From Thermoproteus sp. CP80 (GTDB lineage: Archaea > Thermoproteota > Thermoprotei > Thermoproteales > Thermoproteaceae): a stretch of DNA of 34,455 bases. Where the stretch lies: assembly GCF_002077075.2 (NCBI RefSeq), contig NZ_LCWM02000007.1:1-34455 (forward strand). Direction: 5' to 3'. Below, piece after piece: positions 22,482 to 30,146 of the stretch (position 1 is its first letter; each line of letters opens with the position of its first letter). The notes beneath the pieces are model-generated. The model saw only the letters and a program-made list of their open reading frames with translations. It was not told the origin of the DNA and ran no database searches. A program made the position numbers and the translations under genes.

Positions 22482-23638
22482 GCGACAGGGAGGAGGAGGC
22501 GCTCAGGAGGCTGTTCGGCGATAGGGAGGCCAAGCCGGAGGCCCTCGAGGGCGTCAAGGCGGTCGAGATATGCGGGACGAACTTCGGGTGCAGAATAGCC
22601 GGGTCCCTCCTGTCGGAGCTAGGCGCCGAGGTCTACACGGTGCCCGACGAGGACGCCAAGAGGATAACCCCCCACGGGGCAACGATCGACGGGGTCGGGA
22701 TTCCCTACTTCGTGGAGGGCAGAGGGAAACGCGAGGTGGCCCTCGAGGAGGTCCCCAAGCTGTTGTCGGAGCTCGACATACTCATAGACGGGCTAGGGCC
22801 CGGGAGGCTGTACTCCAGGGGCATGGGCTACCCGCAGCTGTCCGAGAGATACCCCAGGCTCATCTACGTGGCCATATCCCAGTTCGGGCACTACGGGAGG
22901 AAGGCTGAGGAATACGCCGAGATGCCCGACTCGGACTTGACCGGCCAGGCCTACAACGGATATATGGCCATGTTGGGCAACCCCTCGCTGCCCGAGCCCT
23001 ATTCCTATCCCATAAGGGCAGGCATATGGCTCGCGTGGGCGTTCGCCGGCGCGGCCGGCGCGCTGTCGGCCCTAGCCGCCTACTGGGCGAGGATGAGGAG
23101 CGGCAGAGGGCAGTTCATAGACGTGGCGATAAACGAGGTTCTGTCAGTCGACCATCCCTACCAGCTGGGGGCCCCCTTCGTGTTGGGCGCGCCGCGCCAG
23201 AGGTCGCCGACAATAGACGCCAACATACTGGTCACCTACACCACGGCCAAGGCCAAGGACGACTTCGTGGCCCTGGCCACGGTCATATGGCCGGAGGTGG
23301 AGGCCTTCTTCGAGATCATAGGGAGGCCCGATCTGGCCGAGAGGTGGAGGAAGGCCATCGAGGCCTGGGAGAGAGACCCGGGCCAGCTGAAGGAGCTGGA
23401 GAGGGAGGTCTTCGCCGAGGTGGCTAAATACAAGGCGGAGGATCTGGTCAAGGCGAGCAGGGAGAAGGGCAGGCCGCCCATAGCCGTGGTTAAGTCGGTG
23501 GAGTGGGTCGCATCGCAGCCGCACTGGCGCATGAGAGGCGCGATACTGGAGCTGACGTGCAGGGGGAAGAAGATCTTGGTGCCAGGGACTCCCTACATGA
23601 TGTCGGAGACCCCTGGAAGAGTCAAGCTAAAGTGTTAA
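22478..23638 (+). CDS. Class III CoA transferase (CaiB/BaiF), subunit 2
   Basis: 386 residues, a diverged paralogue of the preceding protein. LEGVKAVEICGTNFGCRIAGSLLSELGAEVYTVPDEDAK aligns with the family N-terminus but with a different CoA-contact region; GMGYPQLSERYPRLIYVAISQFGHYG and MPDSDLTGQAYNGYMAML are equivalent to the central parts, with an Asp in the catalytic position. RGQFIDVAINEVL and YMMSETPGRVKL complete the pattern. Two unequal subunits in tandem suggest an alpha/beta enzyme in which one active site may dominate. ATG 22478 overlaps the upstream stop. Substrate unknown; dicarboxylic or branched acyl-CoA metabolism would suit, without direct evidence. Confidence 0.8.
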   Translation: MSDREEEALRRLFGDREAKPEALEGVKAVEICGTNFGCRIAGSLLSELGAEVYTVPDEDAKRITPHGATIDGVGIPYFVEGRGKREVALEEVPKLLSELDILIDGLGPGRLYSRGMGYPQLSERYPRLIYVAISQFGHYGRKAEEYAEMPDSDLTGQAYNGYMAMLGNPSLPEPYSYPIRAGIWLAWAFAGAAGALSALAAYWARMRSGRGQFIDVAINEVLSVDHPYQLGAPFVLGAPRQRSPTIDANILVTYTTAKAKDDFVALATVIWPEVEAFFEIIGRPDLAERWRKAIEAWERDPGQLKELEREVFAEVAKYKAEDLVKASREKGRPPIAVVKSVEWVASQPHWRMRGAILELTCRGKKILVPGTPYMMSETPGRVKLKC

Positions 23639-23669
23639 CTAAATATATTAAAATTTATAATAAAAATGG

Positions 23670-23680
23670 TAAATTTTAAA
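23670..23680 (+). promoter_or_regulatory. TATA box of the flippase gene
   Basis: TAAATTTTAAA after an A/T-rich spacer, centred about 22 bases before TTG 23698. Confidence 0.5.
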
Positions 23681-23697
23681 GTGCCGTTCTGAGGGGA

Positions 23698-25314
23698 TTG
23701 GCCGAACGACCGTCGCCGGACGTCAAGCGCCGGCCCGGCGTCGAGAATTTATTAACCGGCGGCCTCCACAGCGTGGCTAGACACGTGAGGCTCTTGGGCG
23801 TCGCTACGTCCCTACTGGCTCTCTCTGTCGGCTTGCTGTACAACATAGCGATAACGCGCAAACTGCCCACGGGAGATCTGGGGCTCGTTACCCTCCTCAA
23901 CGCATCCACCGCGTTTTCCCTTTTGCCGAACGCCATCCTCGGCTTCGCTCTGCCGAGAATAGCGGCGAGGGACGGGGGCCTGGGCATAAGGGCGGCTCTG
24001 GGCGTCGCCAATCTATTCTTCATCGCGTCGGCCGGCTTGACGGCGGCGTATCTAGCCGCAGTGTGGGGGGAGATGGGGCCCTACGGGCCCCTGGTGGCCT
24101 TCGCGGCTCTGGCCGCCGAGGCGTCCGCCTACGTCTCGTCCGTGGCCTCCTCGGTGCTCATGGTGAAGGACAGGGGGCGCTTCGTCGTCTCGAACTTGTT
24201 GCAGGCCGGCGTGAAGCTGGCCGCCGTGGGCGCCATATACGCCGCCAGGTGGTCCGTCTCCGCGGTGCTCTGGAGCTCAGTCGCCATATCCGCCGTCCCG
24301 GCCCTCTACGGGCTCTACTACGCCTCGCGCTACTACGCGCCGGGCTCGCTACGCCGTTATTTCAAGGAGACCGTCAGCGCCTCCTGGGTGCCGTTGATGG
24401 GCTACGCCATGAACTCGTTCCGGTCCCTCGACGCGGCGCTGATCGGCGTGTTGGGCGCTCTGGACCAAGTGGGGCTGTGGTACGTCTTCTTCATGTTGTC
24501 TAAGCCGTACTCCTTCTCCTCCATATTGTCGGGGATCACCTACGGCGAGCTCCTAGAGGGAAGGAGAGGGGGGCTCTACAGAGACCTCCTCATGGTCATG
24601 TCGCTCAGCACCATAATCTCTTTGTCGTATATATTCTTCGAGCCCTACTATATCAACTTCCTCAGGCCCGGCCAAAGCCAGTATCTAGCCCCGCTGTTCG
24701 TCCCCCTGGCGGTTTGGTCCGCCGCCAACGTGTTGGGAAACCTCAATTATTTTCTGGCCAACGCCATGCAGGGAATAGACAGGAGGGATATCCAGTCCGG
24801 CGAGATAAGGGCGAGGACGTACGTGGGCAGCCTTGTCATGTACGCGCATCTGGCCGAGCTCGCGTTCACGGTGGTGTACCTGGCCTCGATAGTGCCGTTT
24901 GTGGAGCTGGCCAAGCGCCTCGGCTCCGCCTACTACGCCATAGATGGGGTGGCCGCCGCCTCGCTTGCGGCGAACGCGGCGGCGCTGGCCTTCAGAATAG
25001 CCGTGGTGGACAGGAAGTCCGCCGGCCTAATGGAGTGGAGACCGCTCCTCAGAGACTACGCGGCGCCTCTGGCCGCCTCCTCCGTTTCGCTGTGGGCCCT
25101 ATCGAGAGCCGTCCGTCTGCCCCTAGGCCCGTCGGCCCTTCTATCGCTCGCCGAGGTGGTCCTCGCGATCTCGATAACGGGCGCCGTATACGTCGGCCTC
25201 TCCGCCGCTCTGTCCAGGAACTTCAGGCGGTTGCTGGTCCTGGTCTTGAGAAACCTAACCGACATCATCGGCCGAATAGCCGGAAGCAGCCAGACGGCCG
25301 GCTCCACGGGCTAA
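23698..25314 (+). CDS. Polysaccharide flippase (MATE/PST-like, Wzx type)
   Basis: 538-residue polytopic membrane protein with about 12-14 hydrophobic segments, resembling lipid-linked oligosaccharide flippases of the polysaccharide-transport branch. The start GLHSVARHVRLLGVATSLLALSVGLLYNIAITRKLPTGDLGLVTLLNA is characteristic (an N-terminal helix pair then GxLGxxxLxNA). It would move glycan carriers across the membrane for S-layer or lipid glycosylation. Start TTG 23698 fits the promoter spacing; the next likely Met is far inside. It lies upstream of an epimerase gene that has its own promoter, together forming a glycan-related pair. Specific substrate unknown. Confidence 0.8.
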   Translation: MAERPSPDVKRRPGVENLLTGGLHSVARHVRLLGVATSLLALSVGLLYNIAITRKLPTGDLGLVTLLNASTAFSLLPNAILGFALPRIAARDGGLGIRAALGVANLFFIASAGLTAAYLAAVWGEMGPYGPLVAFAALAAEASAYVSSVASSVLMVKDRGRFVVSNLLQAGVKLAAVGAIYAARWSVSAVLWSSVAISAVPALYGLYYASRYYAPGSLRRYFKETVSASWVPLMGYAMNSFRSLDAALIGVLGALDQVGLWYVFFMLSKPYSFSSILSGITYGELLEGRRGGLYRDLLMVMSLSTIISLSYIFFEPYYINFLRPGQSQYLAPLFVPLAVWSAANVLGNLNYFLANAMQGIDRRDIQSGEIRARTYVGSLVMYAHLAELAFTVVYLASIVPFVELAKRLGSAYYAIDGVAAASLAANAAALAFRIAVVDRKSAGLMEWRPLLRDYAAPLAASSVSLWALSRAVRLPLGPSALLSLAEVVLAISITGAVYVGLSAALSRNFRRLLVLVLRNLTDIIGRIAGSSQTAGSTG

Positions 25315-25315
25315 A

Positions 25316-25325
25316 TTATTAAAAG
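25316..25325 (+). promoter_or_regulatory. TATA box of the epimerase gene
   Basis: ATTATTAAAA at the flippase 3' end, centred about 22 bases before GTG 25342. Confidence 0.5.
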
Positions 25326-25341
25326 AGGCCCCATATCTGCC

Positions 25342-26298
25342 GTGAGGATCTTGGTCACCGGCGGCGCCGGCTTCATCGGGAGCCACCTCGTGGACAGGCT
25401 GGTCGAGATGGGCCACGAGGTCGTCGTGGTCGACAACTTGTCCACCGGGCGTAGGGAGTACGTGAACAACGGCGCCAGCCTAGCGGTTAGGGACATCAAG
25501 GACCCGGGGTGGGGCGAGGGGATCGGGGCCGTCGACGCCGTCTTCCACTTCGCGGCCAACCCAGAGGTCAGAGTCAGCACCACGGAGCCCAGGGTGCATT
25601 TCGACGAGAACGTGCTGGCCACCTTCAACGTGCTCGAGTGGGCCAGGAGGGGCGGGGCTAGGGCCGTCGTGTTCGCCTCCTCGTCGACGGTCTACGGCGA
25701 GGCGGCGGTTCTGCCGACGCCCGAGGACGCCCCAATGGCCCCCATATCCGTCTACGGCGCGGCTAAGGCGGCCGGCGAGGTGCTCTGCGGAACCTACGGG
25801 AGGCTCTATGGCGTGAGGTGCCTCGCCCTTAGGTACGCCAACATAGTGGGGCCCAGGCTCAAGCACGGAGCGATTTACGACTTCATCCTGAAGCTGAGGA
25901 AGAGCCCCGAAGTGCTGGAGGTGTTGGGTGACGGCACCCAGACCAAGTCCTATCTGCATGTGCGCGACGCCGTTGAGGCGACCGTGGCCGCCTGGAGGAG
26001 GTTCATGGACGACGACAAGCCCTTCCTGGCCCTGAACGTAGGCAATAGGGACGCGGCGTCTGTGAAGGACATAGCGGCGGCCGTATCGAGGGCGATGGGC
26101 CTCTCGCCTAGGCTTGTCTTCAAGCCCGCGACCCCCGACGGGAGGGGATGGCCCGGCGACGTCAAGACCATGCTCTTGAGCATAGAGAGGATAGCCAAAT
26201 ACGCGTCCTGGTCGCCCTCAATGGGGTCCAAGGAAGCCGTGGAGCGCGCCGCGTCGCAGCTGGTCGAGGAGCTGGCGCCGGGCTGGCGTGGAGGCTAG
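25342..26298 (+). CDS. NAD-dependent sugar-nucleotide epimerase (GalE-like)
   Basis: 318-residue extended SDR acting on UDP- or other nucleotide sugars. RILVTGGAGFIGSHLVDRLVEMGHEVVVVDNLSTG is the NAD-binding start; FASSSTVYGEA and the catalytic SVYGAAK (Y-x-x-x-K) follow, then LRYANIVGPR and QTKSYLHVRDAVEATVAAW of the sugar-binding part. GalE and dTDP-glucose dehydratase-like relatives cannot be separated with certainty, but GalE-type is the closer reading. GTG start 25342 is at leaderless distance from its TATA box. The 3' end overlaps the threonine-synthase-like gene by 11 bases, so the two share a transcript. Confidence 0.88.
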   Translation: MRILVTGGAGFIGSHLVDRLVEMGHEVVVVDNLSTGRREYVNNGASLAVRDIKDPGWGEGIGAVDAVFHFAANPEVRVSTTEPRVHFDENVLATFNVLEWARRGGARAVVFASSSTVYGEAAVLPTPEDAPMAPISVYGAAKAAGEVLCGTYGRLYGVRCLALRYANIVGPRLKHGAIYDFILKLRKSPEVLEVLGDGTQTKSYLHVRDAVEATVAAWRRFMDDDKPFLALNVGNRDAASVKDIAAAVSRAMGLSPRLVFKPATPDGRGWPGDVKTMLLSIERIAKYASWSPSMGSKEAVERAASQLVEELAPGWRGG

Positions 26299-27412
26299 GC
26301 TACGCTGTCCCCGGTGCGGATATAGGGCCAAGTCCGGCAGCCGTTGCCCCGCCTGCGGATTTCCCCTGGTCCTAGAGCCGCCGGGCCGGCTCAAGATAGA
26401 GGTGCGGGAGCCCTCAATGTGGAGATACGGCTCGGCCATAGGGGTGGCCAAGGGCGTGTCGCTCGGCGAGGGCATGACGCCCATGAGGAGCGTGGGCGGC
26501 GTCTTGGTCAAGGACGAGTCGAGGAACCCCACGGGCTCCTTCATGGACAGAGGATCGGCGGTCTTGGCCTCAGCCTACCCGGGCGATAGAGCGGCTCTGC
26601 CGTTCATGGAGGACTTCACGGTGTCTATCGCCACATATCTGTCGGCTAGAGGCGTCTCGGTGGAGGTCCACGTGGACCCCGCCGAGGCCACATACGCCGA
26701 CTTCATCCTGCTCGCAGCCTCGCCGTCCGTCTCGATAAGGTTCAGGAGGGCGGGGCCCTTCGATTTGGAGTACGGCGACCCGTACTTCCTCGCCGGCGTT
26801 AAGACGATAGCGTATGAAATATTCGAAAGCGCCCGGCGCATAGACTCCGTCGCCGTTCCCCTGGAGAGGGGCCTTCTGGCGCTCGCCGTGCACCAAGGCT
26901 TCCGCGAGCTGGAGGAGTGGGGCCTCATGGAGGCGCCCCGGCTCATCTTGGCCACGCATAGGGGCGCCGTCTCCTCCGATATCGCGCTATGGCTGAGGGA
27001 AAAGGGCGCACGTATCGAGGAGGTGGAGCCCGCCGAGGCTGCTAAGGCCGCCGTATATTTAGCCCGGCGTGGTATATACGCCAAGCCCCTATCGGCGATG
27101 GCCTACGTGGCCGCGTCCTCCGAGAAGAACGCAGCGGCCGTCGTGACGGGCACAGGGCTAAGGCGGCTGGGCTTTACGGGGCGGCGGAGAGGCGGAGAGC
27201 TGCAGAGGAGGATACTCGGGGTTCTGTCCGGCCGCGAGATGACCGCATATCAGATATGGGAGGCTTTAGGCGGGGCCGCTAGCTTGAGAGGCGTCTACAA
27301 GGCCCTCGCGACGCTGGTAGCAAGGGGCTCTGTAACATATAGATACAAGGCCCGAGGGCGGAAGAAGATCAGAGTTTTCAGCGCGCCCAAAGGAATAGAT
27401 AAAAATGAATAG
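26288..27412 (+). CDS. Threonine-synthase-like pseudoenzyme with zinc ribbon and winged helix
   Basis: 374 residues. Residues 7-24 form a zinc ribbon (CPRCGYRAKSGSRCPACG), as in archaeal threonine synthases. Then comes the PLP-fold domain: VKDESRNPTGSFMDRG matches KDExxNPTGSFKDRG, but the PLP lysine is Met 86 (ATG 26543-26545). The usual STGNTS loop reads FMEDFTVS and the phosphate-binding GNGG becomes LERG, so catalysis by the usual chemistry is not expected. From about residue 305 the chain (RRILGVLSGREMTAYQIWEALGG, then GVYKALATLVARGSVTYRY) reads as a winged helix. A ligand-sensing transcription regulator built on threonine synthase is a reasonable inference. Start GTG 26288 overlaps the epimerase gene. 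It is not a frameshift artefact: the frame is continuous. Confidence 0.75.
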   Translation: MEARLRCPRCGYRAKSGSRCPACGFPLVLEPPGRLKIEVREPSMWRYGSAIGVAKGVSLGEGMTPMRSVGGVLVKDESRNPTGSFMDRGSAVLASAYPGDRAALPFMEDFTVSIATYLSARGVSVEVHVDPAEATYADFILLAASPSVSIRFRRAGPFDLEYGDPYFLAGVKTIAYEIFESARRIDSVAVPLERGLLALAVHQGFRELEEWGLMEAPRLILATHRGAVSSDIALWLREKGARIEEVEPAEAAKAAVYLARRGIYAKPLSAMAYVAASSEKNAAAVVTGTGLRRLGFTGRRRGGELQRRILGVLSGREMTAYQIWEALGGAASLRGVYKALATLVARGSVTYRYKARGRKKIRVFSAPKGIDKNE

Positions 27413-27458
27413 GACCCAAAAACAATTGGCAACAAACAAAACAACAGAGAGAGAAAAG

Positions 27459-27467
27459 ATTTAAAAG
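27459..27467 (+). promoter_or_regulatory. TATA box of cydA-cydA'
   Basis: ATTTAAAAG in an A-rich spacer, centred about 24 bases before ATG 27487. Confidence 0.65.
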
Positions 27468-27486
27468 TGAACCGAATTTAGAAAAC

Positions 27487-28851
27487 ATGCCGGATCCCTC
27501 CATCCAACTGGACCTGGCAAGGCTCGTGTCGGCGGTAGGCGTGCTCGCGCATCTATCCCTGGCGTCGTCGTTTTTGGGCGCCATCGCGCTGGCGGTTATC
27601 GGCGAATATATATGGCTTAGGAGGCAGGACAAGGAGTGGCTTGACCTCGCCAAGAAGTTCAACATAGTCGCCACCATATTTTTCGGCGTCGGCGCGGCCT
27701 TCGGCACCCTCGTGGAGTTCGGGCTCGTCACGATCTGGTCCAACTTCATAGCGATTATCGGCACAGCCATAGCGCTTCCGTTCTTCCTGGAGCTATTCGC
27801 GTTCCTCTTCGAGGTCATATTCCTGCCCCTCTACACCTTCACCTGGAACCGCATCTCCAAGTGGGCCCACTGGACTATCGGCCTCCTGGCCGCCATAGGC
27901 GGCTACTACTCGGCCTACAACATCCTCGCGGTCATGTCGGCCCTCAGCGTGGCCCCGCCCGGCCTCACCCTGGTCAACCTGGCTGAGCAGGGCAAGAACG
28001 TAGCCGGCGCCATCAACTGGCTAGCGGCGTTCCAGACGCCCACAGACGCTTGGAATATCTTCTGGTGGGGCGCCAACGTCTTCATCTTCCACGGCATACT
28101 GGCCGCCGTCATACTCAGCTGGTCCGGCGTGGCGGGCGTCGTGCTGTATTTATACATCAAGGAGAAGAAGAGCTGGCAGGTCAAGTTGCTGAAGGTCGTG
28201 GTGCCGACGATAGCCGTTCTGACGGCGATCCAGGGCCTTCTGCTGGGGCACCTACAGGGCGAGTTGGTGGTGGAGCACGACCCGCTCAAGCTGGCGGCCC
28301 TCGAGGGCATGTTCTGGTCCGGGCTTAGGACGGATCCCCTCACGAGCTTTGTGGCGTACGGCGACTTCAACCACCAGTTCTGGGGCTACTACTCCTGGCC
28401 GGCCGACATAAGGCCTCCGGAGTTCGTGTCGGTATTCTACCTGGGCTTCATGGTGGGCGCCGGGATATTGCTTGGCATATTGACGGCGGGGATCGGCCTC
28501 TATCTGCTCTTCGGCTGGTTTAGGCGCATAGTGCAGCCGCTCCTCAAGCCGAGCGTCTACCTGATCCCCTTACTGGCGGCGCTAGCCGCGATAGGCGGCG
28601 CAGTGTCGACCGAGTCCGGCCGCTATCCCTTCATACTGGTGCAGTCGGTGCCCAGCGCCGACGGGCCGCCCCAGATAGTCGGGGTGCCTGTGTACCAAGG
28701 CGGCCTCTTCAACCCGACGCTCCAGCTGGACCCGCTGCTGGCTGCTCTTATAATCATCGTCGAGATAGCGATGCCAGCGCTGGCCGGCTATATGGTGTAC
28801 CTAGCGTTGGCCAGACCTCCAAAGCTCTTGAAGAGGCTGGTTGAGTATTGA
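27487..28851 (+). CDS. cydA: Cytochrome bd-type oxidase catalytic subunit (CydA)
   Basis: 454-residue quinol:O2 reductase subunit with about nine membrane helices. The N-terminal His (GVLAHLSLASSFLG) corresponds to the haem b595/d ligand; FIFHGILAAV carries the second haem-ligand His; FMVGAG holds the Met ligand; the Q-loop segment HDPLKLAALEGMFWSG has the conserved Lys and Glu; STESGRYPFILVQ corresponds to the E-x-GRQPW signature with RYPF instead of RQPW. It therefore looks catalytically complete. It is followed 2 bases later by a paralogue rather than by CydB, the CydAA' arrangement known from Archaea, where O2 reduction has been shown for a related pair. Transcription starts from a leaderless promoter. 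Confidence 0.85.
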   Translation: MPDPSIQLDLARLVSAVGVLAHLSLASSFLGAIALAVIGEYIWLRRQDKEWLDLAKKFNIVATIFFGVGAAFGTLVEFGLVTIWSNFIAIIGTAIALPFFLELFAFLFEVIFLPLYTFTWNRISKWAHWTIGLLAAIGGYYSAYNILAVMSALSVAPPGLTLVNLAEQGKNVAGAINWLAAFQTPTDAWNIFWWGANVFIFHGILAAVILSWSGVAGVVLYLYIKEKKSWQVKLLKVVVPTIAVLTAIQGLLLGHLQGELVVEHDPLKLAALEGMFWSGLRTDPLTSFVAYGDFNHQFWGYYSWPADIRPPEFVSVFYLGFMVGAGILLGILTAGIGLYLLFGWFRRIVQPLLKPSVYLIPLLAALAAIGGAVSTESGRYPFILVQSVPSADGPPQIVGVPVYQGGLFNPTLQLDPLLAALIIIVEIAMPALAGYMVYLALARPPKLLKRLVEY

Positions 28852-28853
28852 CC

Positions 28854-30122
28854 ATGGACGCCTTGACCGCCATAACGGTGGGGCTGATCGCCTGGGCCTT
28901 CGCCGTACATCTGCCGCTTGTCTACACGGTGCTCGGCTTGACGTGGCTGTTGCCGACGCTGGAGCTCATAGGCCTTAGGAAGAACGACGACAGATATTTC
29001 GACGTAGCGAAGAGCCTGTCGCGGTACCTCATATTCACCTACGCGATAGGCGGGGTCTTCGGCACGATAGTGACGGTGTTCCTCGCCGGGTTGCTCCCCG
29101 TCTTCACCAACGCGGCGGGCGTCCTGCTGTGGCCCGTCTGGGGAGTCGCCATAGTGTTCGGCGTGGCCATATCCCTCCCGCTGATAGGGTTCTACTACCG
29201 CTCCTTCGGTAAGATGGACGACGCCAAGCACATAGCTCTGGGCTACGGGCTGGCCGTCGTCACGTCGGTCATACCCGCCATGTTCAGGCTGGTGTTCGCC
29301 TTCATAAACTACCCAATGGGGGTCACCGCCAAGCCGGACCCCAACTCGATAGTGGGCTTCGACCTAGGCGTCGACCTCTGGCAGGCGTTGGGCAACCCGA
29401 CCTACCCGCCTCTGCTGATAGCCACGTTGGCCGGCGCCATAGCCTTCACCGCGGTCCTGATATCGGCGGTCTACACGTGGCGCTACGCCAAGACTAAGGA
29501 CGAGCACTACAAGATAGGCAAGGAGTTCGGCGCCAAGGTGGGCCTGATCTTCGGAGTTATCTATGTGCTGGCCAGCGTCTGGTATCTCTACGAGGTGTAT
29601 CAATACAGCCCCACCATGGCTTGGTCCATATTCGGCTCACCGCCGTCCTATCTGCCCGCGCAGCTACAGCCCGTCTACCAGCCCACCTTGAACTTAAGCT
29701 GGCTGTTCTACCTCGACGTAATCCTCGGCGTGGTCGTGCTGGCGTTCCTCGCCACCGCGCTTAGATCCGCCAACGCGGGTCTCGCCATGGTTGCGTTCGT
29801 GGCGGTCATAGCCCTAATGGACGGCGCCGAGGTTCTTAACGGCCTGGCCCATCTGCCCTACGCCATAGTCCCCTCGCCGCCGGTGGCCCTGGCCCTCATC
29901 AACGCCTACGGCGCCAACTTCGCCCTGCAAGTCGCGGACACGCTTAAGGTCTCCGCCCTCATAACGCCGCAGATAAACTCCCTGGTCCAGCTCATAGGAG
30001 CGCAGCCGTGGTTGCTCAGCTTCTCCTTGGCCCTGTTCGTCATATTCAACCTAATACTGCTGGGAGGCTTCTACCTGGTGTTCTCCTGGCGCCCCAAGCC
30101 GCAGATCTCCGCGCAACAATAA
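28854..30122 (+). CDS. CydA' partner subunit of the bd-type oxidase
   Basis: 422-residue membrane protein with about nine hydrophobic segments, homologous to the preceding CydA in its first half: AIGGVFGTIVTVFLAGLLP and WPVWGVAIVFGVAISLPLIGFYYRS match VGAAFGTLVEFGLVTIWSN and FFLELFAFLFEVIFLPLY of CydA. It keeps an N-terminal His (FAVHLPLVYTV), but I see neither the second haem-ligand His, nor the Q-loop, nor GRxP. It should replace CydB structurally. ATG 28854 lies 2 bases after the cydA stop; an in-frame TTG 28848 overlapping the stop is a less likely start. Translation is probably coupled. Confidence 0.8.
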   Translation: MDALTAITVGLIAWAFAVHLPLVYTVLGLTWLLPTLELIGLRKNDDRYFDVAKSLSRYLIFTYAIGGVFGTIVTVFLAGLLPVFTNAAGVLLWPVWGVAIVFGVAISLPLIGFYYRSFGKMDDAKHIALGYGLAVVTSVIPAMFRLVFAFINYPMGVTAKPDPNSIVGFDLGVDLWQALGNPTYPPLLIATLAGAIAFTAVLISAVYTWRYAKTKDEHYKIGKEFGAKVGLIFGVIYVLASVWYLYEVYQYSPTMAWSIFGSPPSYLPAQLQPVYQPTLNLSWLFYLDVILGVVVLAFLATALRSANAGLAMVAFVAVIALMDGAEVLNGLAHLPYAIVPSPPVALALINAYGANFALQVADTLKVSALITPQINSLVQLIGAQPWLLSFSLALFVIFNLILLGGFYLVFSWRPKPQISAQQ

Positions 30123-30128
30123 AATCCC

Positions 30129-30134
30129 TTTTTT
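30129..30134 (+). terminator. Poly-T run after cydA'
   Basis: Six T's seven bases after the cydA' stop may terminate the oxidase transcript; they lie close to the next start, so part of the mRNA may read through. Confidence 0.35.
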
Positions 30135-30146
30135 ATCCACCCCTCC

